A DNA stretch of 9,482 bases from CAWBRT01 sp050015355 (GCA_050015355.1 JBEKBO010000148.1:1-9482); one strand, 5' to 3'. Counted from the stretch's first letter, positions 1 through 7,757 are shown. The notes: generated by a model not told the origin, from the letters alone. A program made the numbers and translations.

Positions 1-264
1 GGAGCCCAAGAAAGGGAGAACTACAAAACAGAAACAGAACTTCGGAAGACCAGACCCCACCGCGCTGAAAATCTTCACCGGCCCCCATCTTCCAACGGCT
101 TCAGGAGTTTTTCAACAGTCTCTATACTCTTCGAACGCGCCGCGCCCGCCGGGTGTCTGCTGCGTCGCCGCCCCCCAGTGCTATGATTCAGCTTCGGCCG
201 TGATTTTACTTGAATCCTCGCCTGCTGACGAGGCTCACCTCTGGCGCCAGCGGGCGCTCCGCGG

Positions 265-1341
265 ATGCCAATGATGGCGCGAACAAAACGTCTCCTGTTC
301 TCCAGCATCGTGCTGGTGCTATTGGCAGCGGCCGTCGCCGCTCTCTTGCTGGTCCGCCGCCATGCGGCGCCCGAGGCGGCGCGATTGTTGCCGGAATGTG
401 ACGGCGTCGTCTATCTGAACTTACGCAACATTCACCGCTTGACGTCTTTCAGCAACGCGCCGGCTCCGAAACACGATCCCGAATACGAGGACTTTATCCG
501 CCAGACCGGCTTCGACTTCGAACGCGATCTCGATGAAGCTGCGCTGGCCATACACCTGGGCAAGCCGGTCAACGGCCGCACCGCGGAAAATCATTACTCG
601 CAGGTGCTGGTGGGACACTTCGATCATCAGCGGGTGCAAGCCTATCTGAGGAAGATCAGCCAGTCAGTGGACGGCTACGAGGGCAACGAGATTTTCAATG
701 TTCCCGTGGAGGACAGAACGGTGCGCGTCGCCATTTTGAGCATCGACACCGTAGCCGTTTCCAATGTCCATGACCCGGGCATCATCCGCGGCATGATCGA
801 CCGCTCCAGACACTTGGCGCTGCCCGTTCGCGGGCCGTCGCTGCTGGCAGGGTATTATCGCGACGTGCCCTTCGCCAGCCTGGCGTGGGCCATTGCCAGG
901 ATTCCTCCGGCTCCCGCCGATCCGCGCGCTGCAAGTCCGTATCCTTTGCCAGGCGGGTTTGAGGTGCTTCTGCCTTACGGCAGCATGGTGATCGCATCCG
1001 TGCGATACGTGGGCGCGGTGCACGCCAAGGTTGAATTTCTGCTGGCCGGCGAACCGCAGGCGCGGCAGTTCACCAGCCAGGCAAGCGCTTTTCTGGAGAT
1101 GTTCAAGTCGATCGAGAGCAGCCTGCACCCGTCGGGAAACGACCCCGACGTAAAGGCCGTATTCGATAGCATCAAGGTTCAGCAGGAAAAGGACCACGCC
1201 ATCCTGAGCGCCAGCATCCCCACGGGTTTTCTCAAGAAGTTTTTCTCGGAGCCGATGTTTACGCTCGATCAGCAAAAGGAATCGCCCGCGTCCAAGGCTC
1301 CGGCGACGAAGCGTAAACGCAATCACCCAAAGAATCGCTAG
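265..1341 (+). CDS. Hypothetical membrane-anchored protein
   Basis: The function is not recognised. The 358-residue product begins with a short basic stretch (R6, K8, R9) and one hydrophobic segment (about residues 10-30) followed by Arg-Arg-His. This fits a type II membrane anchor with a periplasmic body, or an uncleaved signal. The body opens with LLPECDGVVYLNLRNIHRL (about 41-59) and GFDFERDLDEAALAI (82-96). That pattern of a 'LP...VVY.(N/D)L..(L/I)' strand followed by 'tGfDfeRDLD' is one I have seen in uncharacterised Acidobacteriota proteins; this is memory, not a search. The C-terminus is a low-complexity basic tail rich in Lys, Arg, Pro and Ala (about 338-358). No catalytic motif is visible. 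Start choice is weak: ATGs at 265, 271 and 274 are all possible and none has a clear Shine-Dalgarno; an in-frame stop at 226-228 limits extension. The gene is convergent with the M20 gene and has no obvious operon partner inside the window. Confidence 0.8.
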   Translation: MPMMARTKRLLFSSIVLVLLAAAVAALLLVRRHAAPEAARLLPECDGVVYLNLRNIHRLTSFSNAPAPKHDPEYEDFIRQTGFDFERDLDEAALAIHLGKPVNGRTAENHYSQVLVGHFDHQRVQAYLRKISQSVDGYEGNEIFNVPVEDRTVRVAILSIDTVAVSNVHDPGIIRGMIDRSRHLALPVRGPSLLAGYYRDVPFASLAWAIARIPPAPADPRAASPYPLPGGFEVLLPYGSMVIASVRYVGAVHAKVEFLLAGEPQARQFTSQASAFLEMFKSIESSLHPSGNDPDVKAVFDSIKVQQEKDHAILSASIPTGFLKKFFSEPMFTLDQQKESPASKAPATKRKRNHPKNR

Positions 1342-1793
1342 GGCAGTTTTGAAGTTGGTGTATCCCGCTGACCAAGAACCGGTGTCCTCACCTGCGCGCC
1401 AGACACACCGCGGGCGCGGGGTTTATTTTGGGAGATTGTGAAGGGTAACTTCGTTTGGTGGGACTTAACAGCTTGTAGAGGCAGCTTAAATTTGCAGGCT
1501 GCCTTATCTGTGGTAAGCGCCCGGTGTAATCCTGTATTTCGATAGATGCTGCCTGCCCGTGGAAAAGATGCTGCCGCTTCAAAAAAAGCTGTCATTTTTA
1601 TCGGGAGTGTCTAATCAAGATTACAGGCTGCCGCAACAAGCGACCCCATCGCCCCTCAGCCTATCTGCACGGTAAGCATGGAAATCGAGCCACCGTCCAC
1701 GCCCTCCACCGGAAATGTAACGGGCTCTGAACCCGACCTGCTGCCAATGACGTACATCCGCAGGCGCAGGTGTGCAGGTTGTGAGCACCGGAC
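1342..1793. other. Intergenic region between convergent genes
   Basis: These 452 bp lie between the 3' ends of the hypothetical gene and the M20 gene. No convincing gene is seen. There is a small hairpin at 1479-1504 (AGGCAGC / GCTGCCT, 12-nt loop) without a following T-tract, so a terminator role is weak. The 9-mer GATGCTGCC occurs twice (1545 and 1568). A short minus-strand open stretch at 1656-1757 could be the tail of a decayed gene. No clear rho-independent terminator is visible for either flanking gene. Confidence 0.6.
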
Positions 1794-2942
1794 CTATTCG
1801 GCTTTACCTGCAAAGAACATCTTGGCCGTCTTCGCCAGCACGGCGGCACACTGCACGACAGAATCGAGATCAACCCATTCAACCGCCTCGTGGGCGCCAC
1901 CGCCGCCCGGGCCGTAGTTCACGGTTGGAATGCCGGCGGCGGCGAAAAGGGCTGCATCCATCCAATAAGAGACCCCGGCCTCTTTGGGCAGATGCCCGGT
2001 CACTTGGCGCGCGGCTTCGCGAACAAAACCAGCGATGGCCTGGTCACGATCGCAGGTCAGGGGAGGACGCTCCAGGATGCAGCGCAACTCCGCGCGTTCT
2101 CCCGCCTTGGCGATTACGTCGCGCAGCTCGGCCAGCACGTCCTCGGTTTTTTCACCCGGCAAGGTGCGGCGCTCGATTTGCAACGAGCAGCGTTCGGCGT
2201 AGGTCGAGAGCCCGGTTCCTCCCTGGATGAGAGCGCAATGCTGCGACGCGGGTCCGACCAGCGGGTGGCGGCGCTTGCGCAAGACATCACGGTCGAAGTT
2301 CTCGAAGGCAGAAACGATACGGCCCATTTTTCCTATCGCGCTTTCCCCAAGGTCCCATCGGCTGCCATGCGCGGCTTTCCCGGAGGTTATGATTTCCACC
2401 CAGACAAATCCCTTGTGCGCCAGGATGAGCTTGCCCTCGCTGGCCTCGGTCAAGATGCAGGCGTCGGCCTTGTGGTGCTCGACGAAGTGCTGCGCACCGA
2501 TGCTGGCATACTCCTCGTCGGACACGAGGGCAACGAGCAGCTTTCCATTGGCGCCCTCCCGGGCCACGGAAGCGGCGGCGCAAAGAACCGCCGCGGCGCT
2601 GCCCTTCATGTCAAAAGCTCCTCTGCCGTAGACGCGATTGCCCTCGACGAATCCATCGAAGGGCGGGATTGTCATTCCGGACGCGGATACGGTGTCCAGG
2701 TGCGCACACAGCACGAGCGTCGGACCATTGCCGTTACCGCATTCGCCAATCGCGTTAGGCCTGCCGGGCGCGGGCTCTTCGAGCCAGCTTCGCATGCCGT
2801 GCTCCAGCATCCAGGCGCGCGCGAATGTGGCAATCGCCGATTCGCCTTCGCCCTCGGGCGCAAGCGTCGGATTGATCGACGGAATCCTGATGAGCTTCTG
2901 CGTCGTTTCGCGTACCACCGCTGCTTCTAACGGATCAATCAT
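1794..2942 (-). CDS. M20-family metallopeptidase / deacylase (ArgE/DapE/CPG2-like)
   Basis: This is a cytoplasmic di-zinc amidohydrolase of the M20 peptidase family, 382 residues, close to normal family length; no signal peptide is present. The complete active site is visible. H81 and catalytic D83 lie in LCAHLDTV, bridging D111 in GRGAFDMKG, general base E143 and ligand E144 in SDEEYAS, ligand E166 in ILTEAS, and the last His ligand H351 in GGGAHEAVEWV. The dimerisation (lid) domain spans roughly 176-290 and carries H192 in GKAAHGSRWDLGESAI, the family's oxyanion-side His, and R258 in IERRTLPGE. Members remove acyl groups from amino acids (acetylornithine, succinyl-diaminopimelate) or act as aminoacylases, carboxypeptidases or dipeptidases. 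The sequence does not settle the substrate, and no arginine or lysine biosynthesis genes are nearby. The ATG at 2942 is supported by AGGAGG 9 nt upstream. It is transcribed divergently from the TonB receptor. The family call is very sure; the substrate is unknown. Confidence 0.93.
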   Translation of the reverse strand: MIDPLEAAVVRETTQKLIRIPSINPTLAPEGEGESAIATFARAWMLEHGMRSWLEEPAPGRPNAIGECGNGNGPTLVLCAHLDTVSASGMTIPPFDGFVEGNRVYGRGAFDMKGSAAAVLCAAASVAREGANGKLLVALVSDEEYASIGAQHFVEHHKADACILTEASEGKLILAHKGFVWVEIITSGKAAHGSRWDLGESAIGKMGRIVSAFENFDRDVLRKRRHPLVGPASQHCALIQGGTGLSTYAERCSLQIERRTLPGEKTEDVLAELRDVIAKAGERAELRCILERPPLTCDRDQAIAGFVREAARQVTGHLPKEAGVSYWMDAALFAAAGIPTVNYGPGGGGAHEAVEWVDLDSVVQCAAVLAKTAKMFFAGKAE

Positions 2943-2951
2943 CGATGACGA

Positions 2952-2957
2952 CCTCCT
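2952..2957 (-). promoter_or_regulatory. Strong Shine-Dalgarno of the M20 gene
   Basis: A perfect AGGAGG on the minus strand sits 9 nt upstream of the ATG at 2942 and decides the start of the M20 peptidase gene. Confidence 0.85.
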
Positions 2958-2968
2958 GCGGTCGGGGT

Positions 2969-3001
2969 CCCCAACGTGCGCCGTAGTTGCGCAGGTTGGG
3001 G
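2969..3001 (-). promoter_or_regulatory. 33-nt imperfect palindrome in the M20 leader
   Basis: CCCCAAC (2969-2975) pairs with GTTGGGG (2995-3001). After one G/G mismatch, TGCGC (2977-2981) pairs with GCGCA (2989-2993), leaving a 7-nt loop. If the promoter proposed at 3026-3054 is right, this hairpin lies in the 5' untranslated leader, ending 11 nt before the Shine-Dalgarno. It could be an mRNA hairpin, an operator, or a REP-like element: the palindrome at 9318-9350 has the same 33-nt length, 7-nt loop and CCCC/GGGG ends. The pairing is read directly; the role is unknown. Confidence 0.5.
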
Positions 3002-3025
3002 TGCATATTCGCCGCTTGCGCTGCG

Positions 3026-3054
3026 ATTTGAACAGGCCTGGCCAAAAGTATCAA
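3026..3054 (-). promoter_or_regulatory. Candidate sigma70-type promoter for the M20 gene
   Basis: On the minus strand, TTGATA (3054-3049, 5/6 to the -35 consensus) is followed after exactly 17 nt by TCAAAT (3031-3026, 4/6 to the -10 consensus). Initiation would be near 3019, giving a leader of about 75 nt that includes the 2969-3001 hairpin. This rests on motif matching only. Confidence 0.35.
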
Positions 3055-3121
3055 CTTACTGTTGTAGGCGCGCAATCCCGAAAAACAAATCCGGATTTAC
3101 GCTGGCTGCTCGAATTCACCG

Positions 3122-3165
3122 GCCTCCGCGCCAGCCACGCTAAAGCGAATGCGCTAGCCGGAGGC
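3122..3165. repeat. Inverted repeat upstream of the TonB receptor
   Basis: GCCTCCG (3122-3128) pairs with CGGAGGC (3159-3165). The intervening 30 nt can form further short pairs, including CGC-TAAA-GCG at 3138-3147. It lies about 100 nt before the receptor start, and could be an operator, an RNA leader structure or a dispersed palindromic repeat. I saw no cobalamin- or TPP-riboswitch core motifs in the region. A GATAAT at 3241-3246 resembles a -10 box for the receptor gene but lacks a convincing -35. Confidence 0.4.
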
Positions 3166-3266
3166 GAAACCATGGTCTGTAGCATACCGAGTCGTACAAC
3201 TCTGGTCAGCTTCTCTGCCGTCTTAGTTTATTGGGCCCCAGATAATCCGTTCACCAAAGGTGTTAA

Positions 3267-5552
3267 ATGCCTCGAGTTCCCCTCGGCTACCTCCTCGGAT
3301 TTCTATTCCTGCTTACGCCAGGTGCAGGCGGCTTGCGCGCCGCCGCCGTCTCATCCGCGGAAGGCATTGTGCATGATGCCTCTGGCGCGCCGATTGCGGG
3401 CGCGCAGGTTGTGCTGACCCTGCGGTATACGAAGCTGCGAGCCCAGTCGGATGCTCAGGGCCGGTTCGCATTTGCGGAGGCAAGCGGCGCTTCCGGCACG
3501 CTGACGGTTACCGCGCCTGGCTTTGCCCGGGTTGATTTGCCATGGCATCCGGAGGAGCGGCCCGACGGCATCGACATTACCCTGCCGGTAAGCAGTGTGC
3601 AAGAACGCGTCACCGTGACCGCAGCAGGTGAAACGCCACAGCCCAATGTGGCCACCGTCGACCGGGAAATGCTGGAGACAAGCGGAGCCATGACCGTGGA
3701 AGGCACGTTGCGCGAGGTTCCCGGATTCAAGCTCTTTCGCCGCACCCCGGGGTGGAGCACGAATGGAACGACGGGGGGAGTCTCTTTGCGCGGCGTGGGC
3801 GCCAACGCCGCCAGCCGGGCGCTGGTGCTGGAGGACGGCATCCCCGCGGCCGACCCGTACGGCGCATGGGTTTACTGGGGACAGTTCGTGGGTGCCGCGA
3901 TCGACCGCATAGAAGTGGTGCAGGGAAGCGAGTCGGACCTTTACGGCTCGGAAGCGATGGGCGGGGTGGTCAATGTCATTCGCAAGAATCCGCTCGAAAC
4001 ACATTTCACGGCGGATACGACATTCGGAAGTTCCGATACTCCGATAGGGTCGGCCATGGGCGCTGTGCGCGCAGGGAAGTGGAATGTTGTCGCCAGCGGC
4101 GAGGGATTTAACACCAACGGTTACCAGCCGCTAGCCGCGAGCGAGCGCGGCGCAGTCGATACCGTGGTGAATTCCGAACATCGGACCGGCGATCTGCTGC
4201 TGGAGCGGCTCTTCGGCGGCAATGCGCGGGCCTTTTTAGGCGGCAGCTACTACCAGGAAGCGCGTCAGAATGGAACTGTTCTCCAGGTCAACAGTGCTGA
4301 CCTGCGTCAATTGCGGACGGGGGCCGATTTCACCTCGCGGAAGCTGGGGAGCTTCGGGGTGCGCCTTTTTGGTGGAACCGAGAGTCTTTGGCAAACCTTC
4401 AGCGCGGTTTCGGCTGACCGGAACTCCGAAGCGCTGACCCGCTATCAGACGGTACCCGTATCGAGTATGGGTTCCAGCGTGCTCTGGTCGCGCACGGCCG
4501 GCAGCCGGCAGATGTTGCTGGCGGGCGTGGACACCGCGTGGGTGAGCGGCAACGACCAGGAATTGGCCTACACGGCGGGAACTCCCACGGCAAATCTCAA
4601 CAATGGCGGCTCGCAACGCACGATCGGTTTTTACGGCGAGGATCGCCTTCGCCTTACGTCGAAGTTGCTGTTCTCGATTGGCGGGCGCGTGGATAACTGG
4701 GCCAATCAAAATGGACACGAAATTACTACGCCCATCGTGAGCAGCGTAAAGGCTGCATCGACGCTTTTCCCCGACCGCAATGAGACTGCCTTCAACCCGC
4801 GGGCGGCGGCACGCTACTCCCTCACCAGCGCACTGACGGCCTTTGCATCCGTCGGACGCTCCTTTCGCGCGCCGAGCCTCGACGAGCTGTATCGCGGCTT
4901 CCGCGTCGGCAACGTAGTGACCAATGCCAACCCGAATCTTGTGGCCGAACGGCTCACCGGCGGCGAAGCCGGACTGAGCTCGCGCATCGGCAATCGCCTA
5001 GTGCTGCGCGGCAGCTATTTCTATGACATCATTACGGACCCGGTTTCGAACGTAACCCTCACATCAACACCGACGCTGATTACTCGTGTGCGGCAGAACC
5101 TGGGACGGACGCGCTCGCAAGGGGTGGACGTTTCCGCGCAAACCAAGATCAGCAAAACCATCACCCTGGAAACGGCTTACCAGTACTCGGCCGCCGTGGT
5201 GCTCAGCTTCCCGGCCAATGCCTTGCTGGTGGGACTCAACGTGCCTCAGGTGCCGCGCAACGTTGCCACCTCGCAGTTGCGCTACTCGAATCCGAAGATA
5301 CTCACCTTCGCCATGCAAGCGCGCTATGTGGGCAAGCAGTTCGACGACGATCAGAACCAGTTTCCGCTGAACGGATTCTTCACGGCCGACGCCTATCTTT
5401 CGCGCCAGCTTCATCGTGGAATCGAGGTCTATGGCGCGGCGGAGAATATGTTCGACCGCCGTTACCAGGTTGCCCGCACGCCGATCGTTCAGCTTGGGCC
5501 TCCGGTGATGGCGAGGGCCGGACTGAGAGTGACGTTCGGCGGAGCGCAATAG
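3267..5552 (+). CDS. TonB-dependent outer-membrane receptor with carboxypeptidase-regulatory-like domain
   Basis: This is an outer-membrane gated channel for active uptake of a scarce ligand, powered by TonB-ExbBD. The 761-residue product has a hydrophobic signal peptide (about 5-26). Next comes a beta-sandwich carboxypeptidase-regulatory-like domain (about 30-110; GIVHDASGAPIAGAQVVL...SDAQGRFAF), then a TonB-box-like stretch ERVTVTA (113-119). The plug domain (about 120-240) contains DREMLETSGAMTVEGTLREV, GVSLRGVGAN, VLEDGIP, the IDRIEVVQG strand (212-220) and LYGSEAMGGVVNVIRK. The rest is a 22-strand-type beta-barrel with FRAPSLDELYRG in the middle and a final strand RAGLRVTFGG. The plug resembles BtuB/siderophore-class receptors, but the ligand cannot be read from sequence. 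An in-frame TAA directly abuts the ATG (3264-3266), so the start cannot lie upstream; AAAGGTG at 3256-3262 is a modest ribosome-binding site. The neighbouring periplasmic amidohydrolase and symporter suggest a peptide-like ligand (inference). Confidence 0.93.
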   Translation: MPRVPLGYLLGFLFLLTPGAGGLRAAAVSSAEGIVHDASGAPIAGAQVVLTLRYTKLRAQSDAQGRFAFAEASGASGTLTVTAPGFARVDLPWHPEERPDGIDITLPVSSVQERVTVTAAGETPQPNVATVDREMLETSGAMTVEGTLREVPGFKLFRRTPGWSTNGTTGGVSLRGVGANAASRALVLEDGIPAADPYGAWVYWGQFVGAAIDRIEVVQGSESDLYGSEAMGGVVNVIRKNPLETHFTADTTFGSSDTPIGSAMGAVRAGKWNVVASGEGFNTNGYQPLAASERGAVDTVVNSEHRTGDLLLERLFGGNARAFLGGSYYQEARQNGTVLQVNSADLRQLRTGADFTSRKLGSFGVRLFGGTESLWQTFSAVSADRNSEALTRYQTVPVSSMGSSVLWSRTAGSRQMLLAGVDTAWVSGNDQELAYTAGTPTANLNNGGSQRTIGFYGEDRLRLTSKLLFSIGGRVDNWANQNGHEITTPIVSSVKAASTLFPDRNETAFNPRAAARYSLTSALTAFASVGRSFRAPSLDELYRGFRVGNVVTNANPNLVAERLTGGEAGLSSRIGNRLVLRGSYFYDIITDPVSNVTLTSTPTLITRVRQNLGRTRSQGVDVSAQTKISKTITLETAYQYSAAVVLSFPANALLVGLNVPQVPRNVATSQLRYSNPKILTFAMQARYVGKQFDDDQNQFPLNGFFTADAYLSRQLHRGIEVYGAAENMFDRRYQVARTPIVQLGPPVMARAGLRVTFGGAQ

Positions 5553-5710
5553 AGTGGATTCAGGTCACCCCGCCAAACGTCACAGCGTTTGCCCGGCACA
5601 TCCGTGCAATGCCAAGCCGCCCAACTCCAATAGAATGCGACCCCTGCCGGGGCTGACAGGCGGCTCTCCACCCGCCCTCCCCAGGTATTCCTCCGGGATC
5701 AATGCGATTC

Positions 5711-5743
5711 TTGAATTCGATCCATTGGACGGACAATTACAAT
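5711..5743 (+). promoter_or_regulatory. Candidate promoter of the hydrolase-symporter operon
   Basis: TACAAT (5738-5743, 5/6 to the -10 consensus) lies 16 nt after TTCGAT (5716-5721, a poor -35). An alternative pair is TTGAAT (5711-5716) with GACAAT (5732-5737) at 15 nt. The start of transcription would be near 5750, about 100 nt before the coding start. The evidence is motif matching only. Confidence 0.3.
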
Positions 5744-5839
5744 GTGTGTCATCCGGCGAATGAAGCCAATTCGAATCGCATCCGAAATGCCGGACGCGGG
5801 AGAGTGCGCTCGGGACCTGTTTCGCGGTTAACCTCATTC

Positions 5840-5845
5840 GGAGGA
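5840..5845 (+). promoter_or_regulatory. Shine-Dalgarno of the GGT-family gene
   Basis: GGAGGA is located 8 nt upstream of the ATG at 5854, directly before a codon run encoding a signal peptide, and fixes the start. Confidence 0.8.
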
Positions 5846-5853
5846 ATACGGAC

Positions 5854-7731
5854 ATGAACGTTATTGGGAAGATCATTGTCGCCGTTGCCTGGTTGACCGT
5901 GGCGGTCAGCTCCATTGCCGCGTTTGCGCAAGCACAGGGGCAAGCGACCGCGGCGGCGTGCAACGCCAACGGAGCTCAATTGCCATTCTGCAAAGCCGTG
6001 CGGGGCGACCGCGCCGAAGGATGGCTGCCGCAGACGCGTTCCGAGGTCATGGCGCGCAACGGCATAGTCGCCACCAGCCAGCCGCTTGCCGCGCAAGCCG
6101 GCTTGCGAATCCTGATGCAGGGAGGCAATGCCGTCGATGCCGCGGTTGCGACCGCGGCGGCGCTGAACATCGTCGAGCCCATGAATATCGGCATGGCAGG
6201 CGATTTGTTCGCCATTGTGTATAGCGCCAAAGACGGCAAGCTTTACGCCATCGATGCCAGCGGCAAGGCTCCGACAGGCGCAACCGTCGAGCACTACGCG
6301 TCGCTCGGGTACAAATACGTTGCGGGCGCCTCTTTGCCCGGACCCGGCGGCGGCATGCCTTCCGCCGGAATTCTGACGGTGACTGTCCCAGGCACTGTCG
6401 AGGGGTGGGATCAGTTGCTCAAGCGCTTCGGCACCATGACCTTCAAGCAGGTGCTGGAGCCGGCCATCGAGTATGCGGAGAAGGGCTTTCCGGTGCCGGA
6501 GCGCATCGCCAACGACTGGAACATTCCCAATGCCCTGCCGCTGGTTGGGTGCTGCACGCAGAAAGACCCGGACACAATCGCCGCCTGGACAATCAACGGG
6601 CACAGCCCAAAGCCGGGCCAGATCTTCACCAATCCGGAGCTGGCGCGTTCTTTCCGTCTCCTGCAAAAGTATGGTCGAGATGTCTTCTACAAGGGAGAGA
6701 TCGCCCGGGCTCTGGTGGAAAAGTCCACCAAGCTCGGCGGAACGATGACCCTCGAGGACCTGGCAAACTACCGCGCGGAATGGGTGACGCTGGCGGCCAC
6801 CAACTATGAGGGATATGACATTTTTGAATTGCCGCCGCCCTCACAGGCCTGGGCCACCGACGAGATGCTCAATATCCTGGAGGTTTGCGCCCCCAAAGTC
6901 GGGTACAACCTGGCCCAGCTCGGCCCTGCGTCCGCCGAGTACTGGCACCTGCTGGTCGAGGCGAAGAAGTTGGCCTACAGCGACCTGTTCGCTTACAACG
7001 GCGATCCGGCGTTTGTCACCGTTCCACTGGAAAAGTTGCTCTCGAAATCCTATGCCGCGACGCTTTGCTCGAAGATCAACCCCAGCCAGGCAAGCTCTCC
7101 TGGTGTCAAGGGCAATGCCCCAAGCGACACGATTGTCCTCTCGACGGCCGACCGCTGGGGAAACATGGTATCTCTGGTCAACAGCAACTACGCCGCCTTC
7201 GGCTCCGGAATCACGGTTCCCGGTTATGGTTTTGTGCTGCATAACCGCGGAGGCCTGTTCACGCTCGATCCTTCCAGCGCCAATGTGATTGCGCCGAACA
7301 AGCGTCCGTTTAACACGCTCTCGGCAGGTTTCGCGATGCGCAACGGCCGGCCTTTCATGGCCTTTCAACTGATGGGCGGATCGCAGCAGGCGCAGGGACA
7401 CATGCAAGTACTGGTCAACATCTTCGACCTCGGCGCGAACCTGCAAGCGGCGACCGATATGGCCCGCTTCAGCCACGATCAAGCCAGCAACCGGCTGCAA
7501 ATGGAGTCGCAGCTCTACAACCTGGTGGGAGCGCAACTGAAAGCCTTGGGCCACAACGTAGTGTCGTCCAACGGAGCGCCGATGGGAGGCTACCAGGCGA
7601 TCATGCTTACTCCCTCTGATAGCCCCGGCAATCGCGGCCAGAACGCCCAATGTGGTGATCACTGTCCTATTGATGGTTTCTATCGTGCCGGATCGGATCA
7701 TAGAAAGGATGGGCAGGCAGCCGGCTGGTGA
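5854..7731 (+). CDS. ggt: Gamma-glutamyltransferase-family Ntn-hydrolase (periplasmic, non-canonical binding residues)
   Basis: This is an N-terminal-nucleophile amidohydrolase of the gamma-glutamyltranspeptidase superfamily, 625 residues. A signal peptide (about 1-25, cleavage after AAFA) sends it to the periplasm. The large-subunit start is clear: MARNGIVATSQPLAAQAGLRI (66-86), GGNAVDAAVATAAALNIVEP (90-109), then NIGMAGDLFAIVY. The autoprocessing and nucleophile residue is T426 in APSDTIVLSTADRWGNMVSL, giving a small subunit of about 200 residues. LMGGSQQAQGH (506-516) is the oxyanion/GG region, and the protein ends in the family's typical AGSDHRKDGQAAGW. Compared with E. coli GGT (from memory), the carboxylate-binding Arg114 aligns with S136 (DASGKAP), Ser462-Ser463 with N487-T488, and Asp433 with Gly in HNRGGLF. 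It therefore looks like the divergent YwrD-like branch, and glutathione hydrolysis is not assured. It is co-directional with the symporter 36 bp downstream. The family is very sure; the substrate is not. Confidence 0.92.
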   Translation: MNVIGKIIVAVAWLTVAVSSIAAFAQAQGQATAAACNANGAQLPFCKAVRGDRAEGWLPQTRSEVMARNGIVATSQPLAAQAGLRILMQGGNAVDAAVATAAALNIVEPMNIGMAGDLFAIVYSAKDGKLYAIDASGKAPTGATVEHYASLGYKYVAGASLPGPGGGMPSAGILTVTVPGTVEGWDQLLKRFGTMTFKQVLEPAIEYAEKGFPVPERIANDWNIPNALPLVGCCTQKDPDTIAAWTINGHSPKPGQIFTNPELARSFRLLQKYGRDVFYKGEIARALVEKSTKLGGTMTLEDLANYRAEWVTLAATNYEGYDIFELPPPSQAWATDEMLNILEVCAPKVGYNLAQLGPASAEYWHLLVEAKKLAYSDLFAYNGDPAFVTVPLEKLLSKSYAATLCSKINPSQASSPGVKGNAPSDTIVLSTADRWGNMVSLVNSNYAAFGSGITVPGYGFVLHNRGGLFTLDPSSANVIAPNKRPFNTLSAGFAMRNGRPFMAFQLMGGSQQAQGHMQVLVNIFDLGANLQAATDMARFSHDQASNRLQMESQLYNLVGAQLKALGHNVVSSNGAPMGGYQAIMLTPSDSPGNRGQNAQCGDHCPIDGFYRAGSDHRKDGQAAGW

Positions 7732-7757
7732 GCCGTGTCGCTTTCCAGCAGCCTCTT

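Larger units (their letters stand above)
5553..5853. other. Intergenic region between receptor and hydrolase genes
   Basis: No gene is supported in these 301 bp. A short hairpin CAAACG/CGTTTG (5574-5591, 6-nt loop) follows the receptor stop but has no T-tract, so termination there is doubtful. The right half contains the candidate promoter at 5711-5743 and the hydrolase ribosome-binding site. The gap argues for separate transcription of the hydrolase-symporter pair. Confidence 0.6.

Noticed and set aside
75..308. A 77-codon minus-strand frame ending ETVEKLLKPLEDGGR
   Set aside because: It overlaps the start of the hypothetical gene, has low-complexity Arg-rich content in its first half and no ribosome-binding site. 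The end looks faintly protein-like, but that is not enough to call a gene or remnant.
1890..2930. A 346-codon plus-strand open frame across the M20 gene
   Set aside because: The minus strand carries a complete M20 active site and a perfect Shine-Dalgarno; the plus-strand translation shows no family features.
3001..3266. Cobalamin or other riboswitch in front of the TonB receptor
   Set aside because: Only an inverted repeat is visible. The conserved B12-box, TPP and similar core motifs are not seen.
5749..6666. A 305-codon minus-strand open frame over the start of the GGT-family gene, and a similar 286-codon frame at 6841-7701
   Set aside because: Both oppose a strongly conserved coding frame and have compositions typical of antisense translation.
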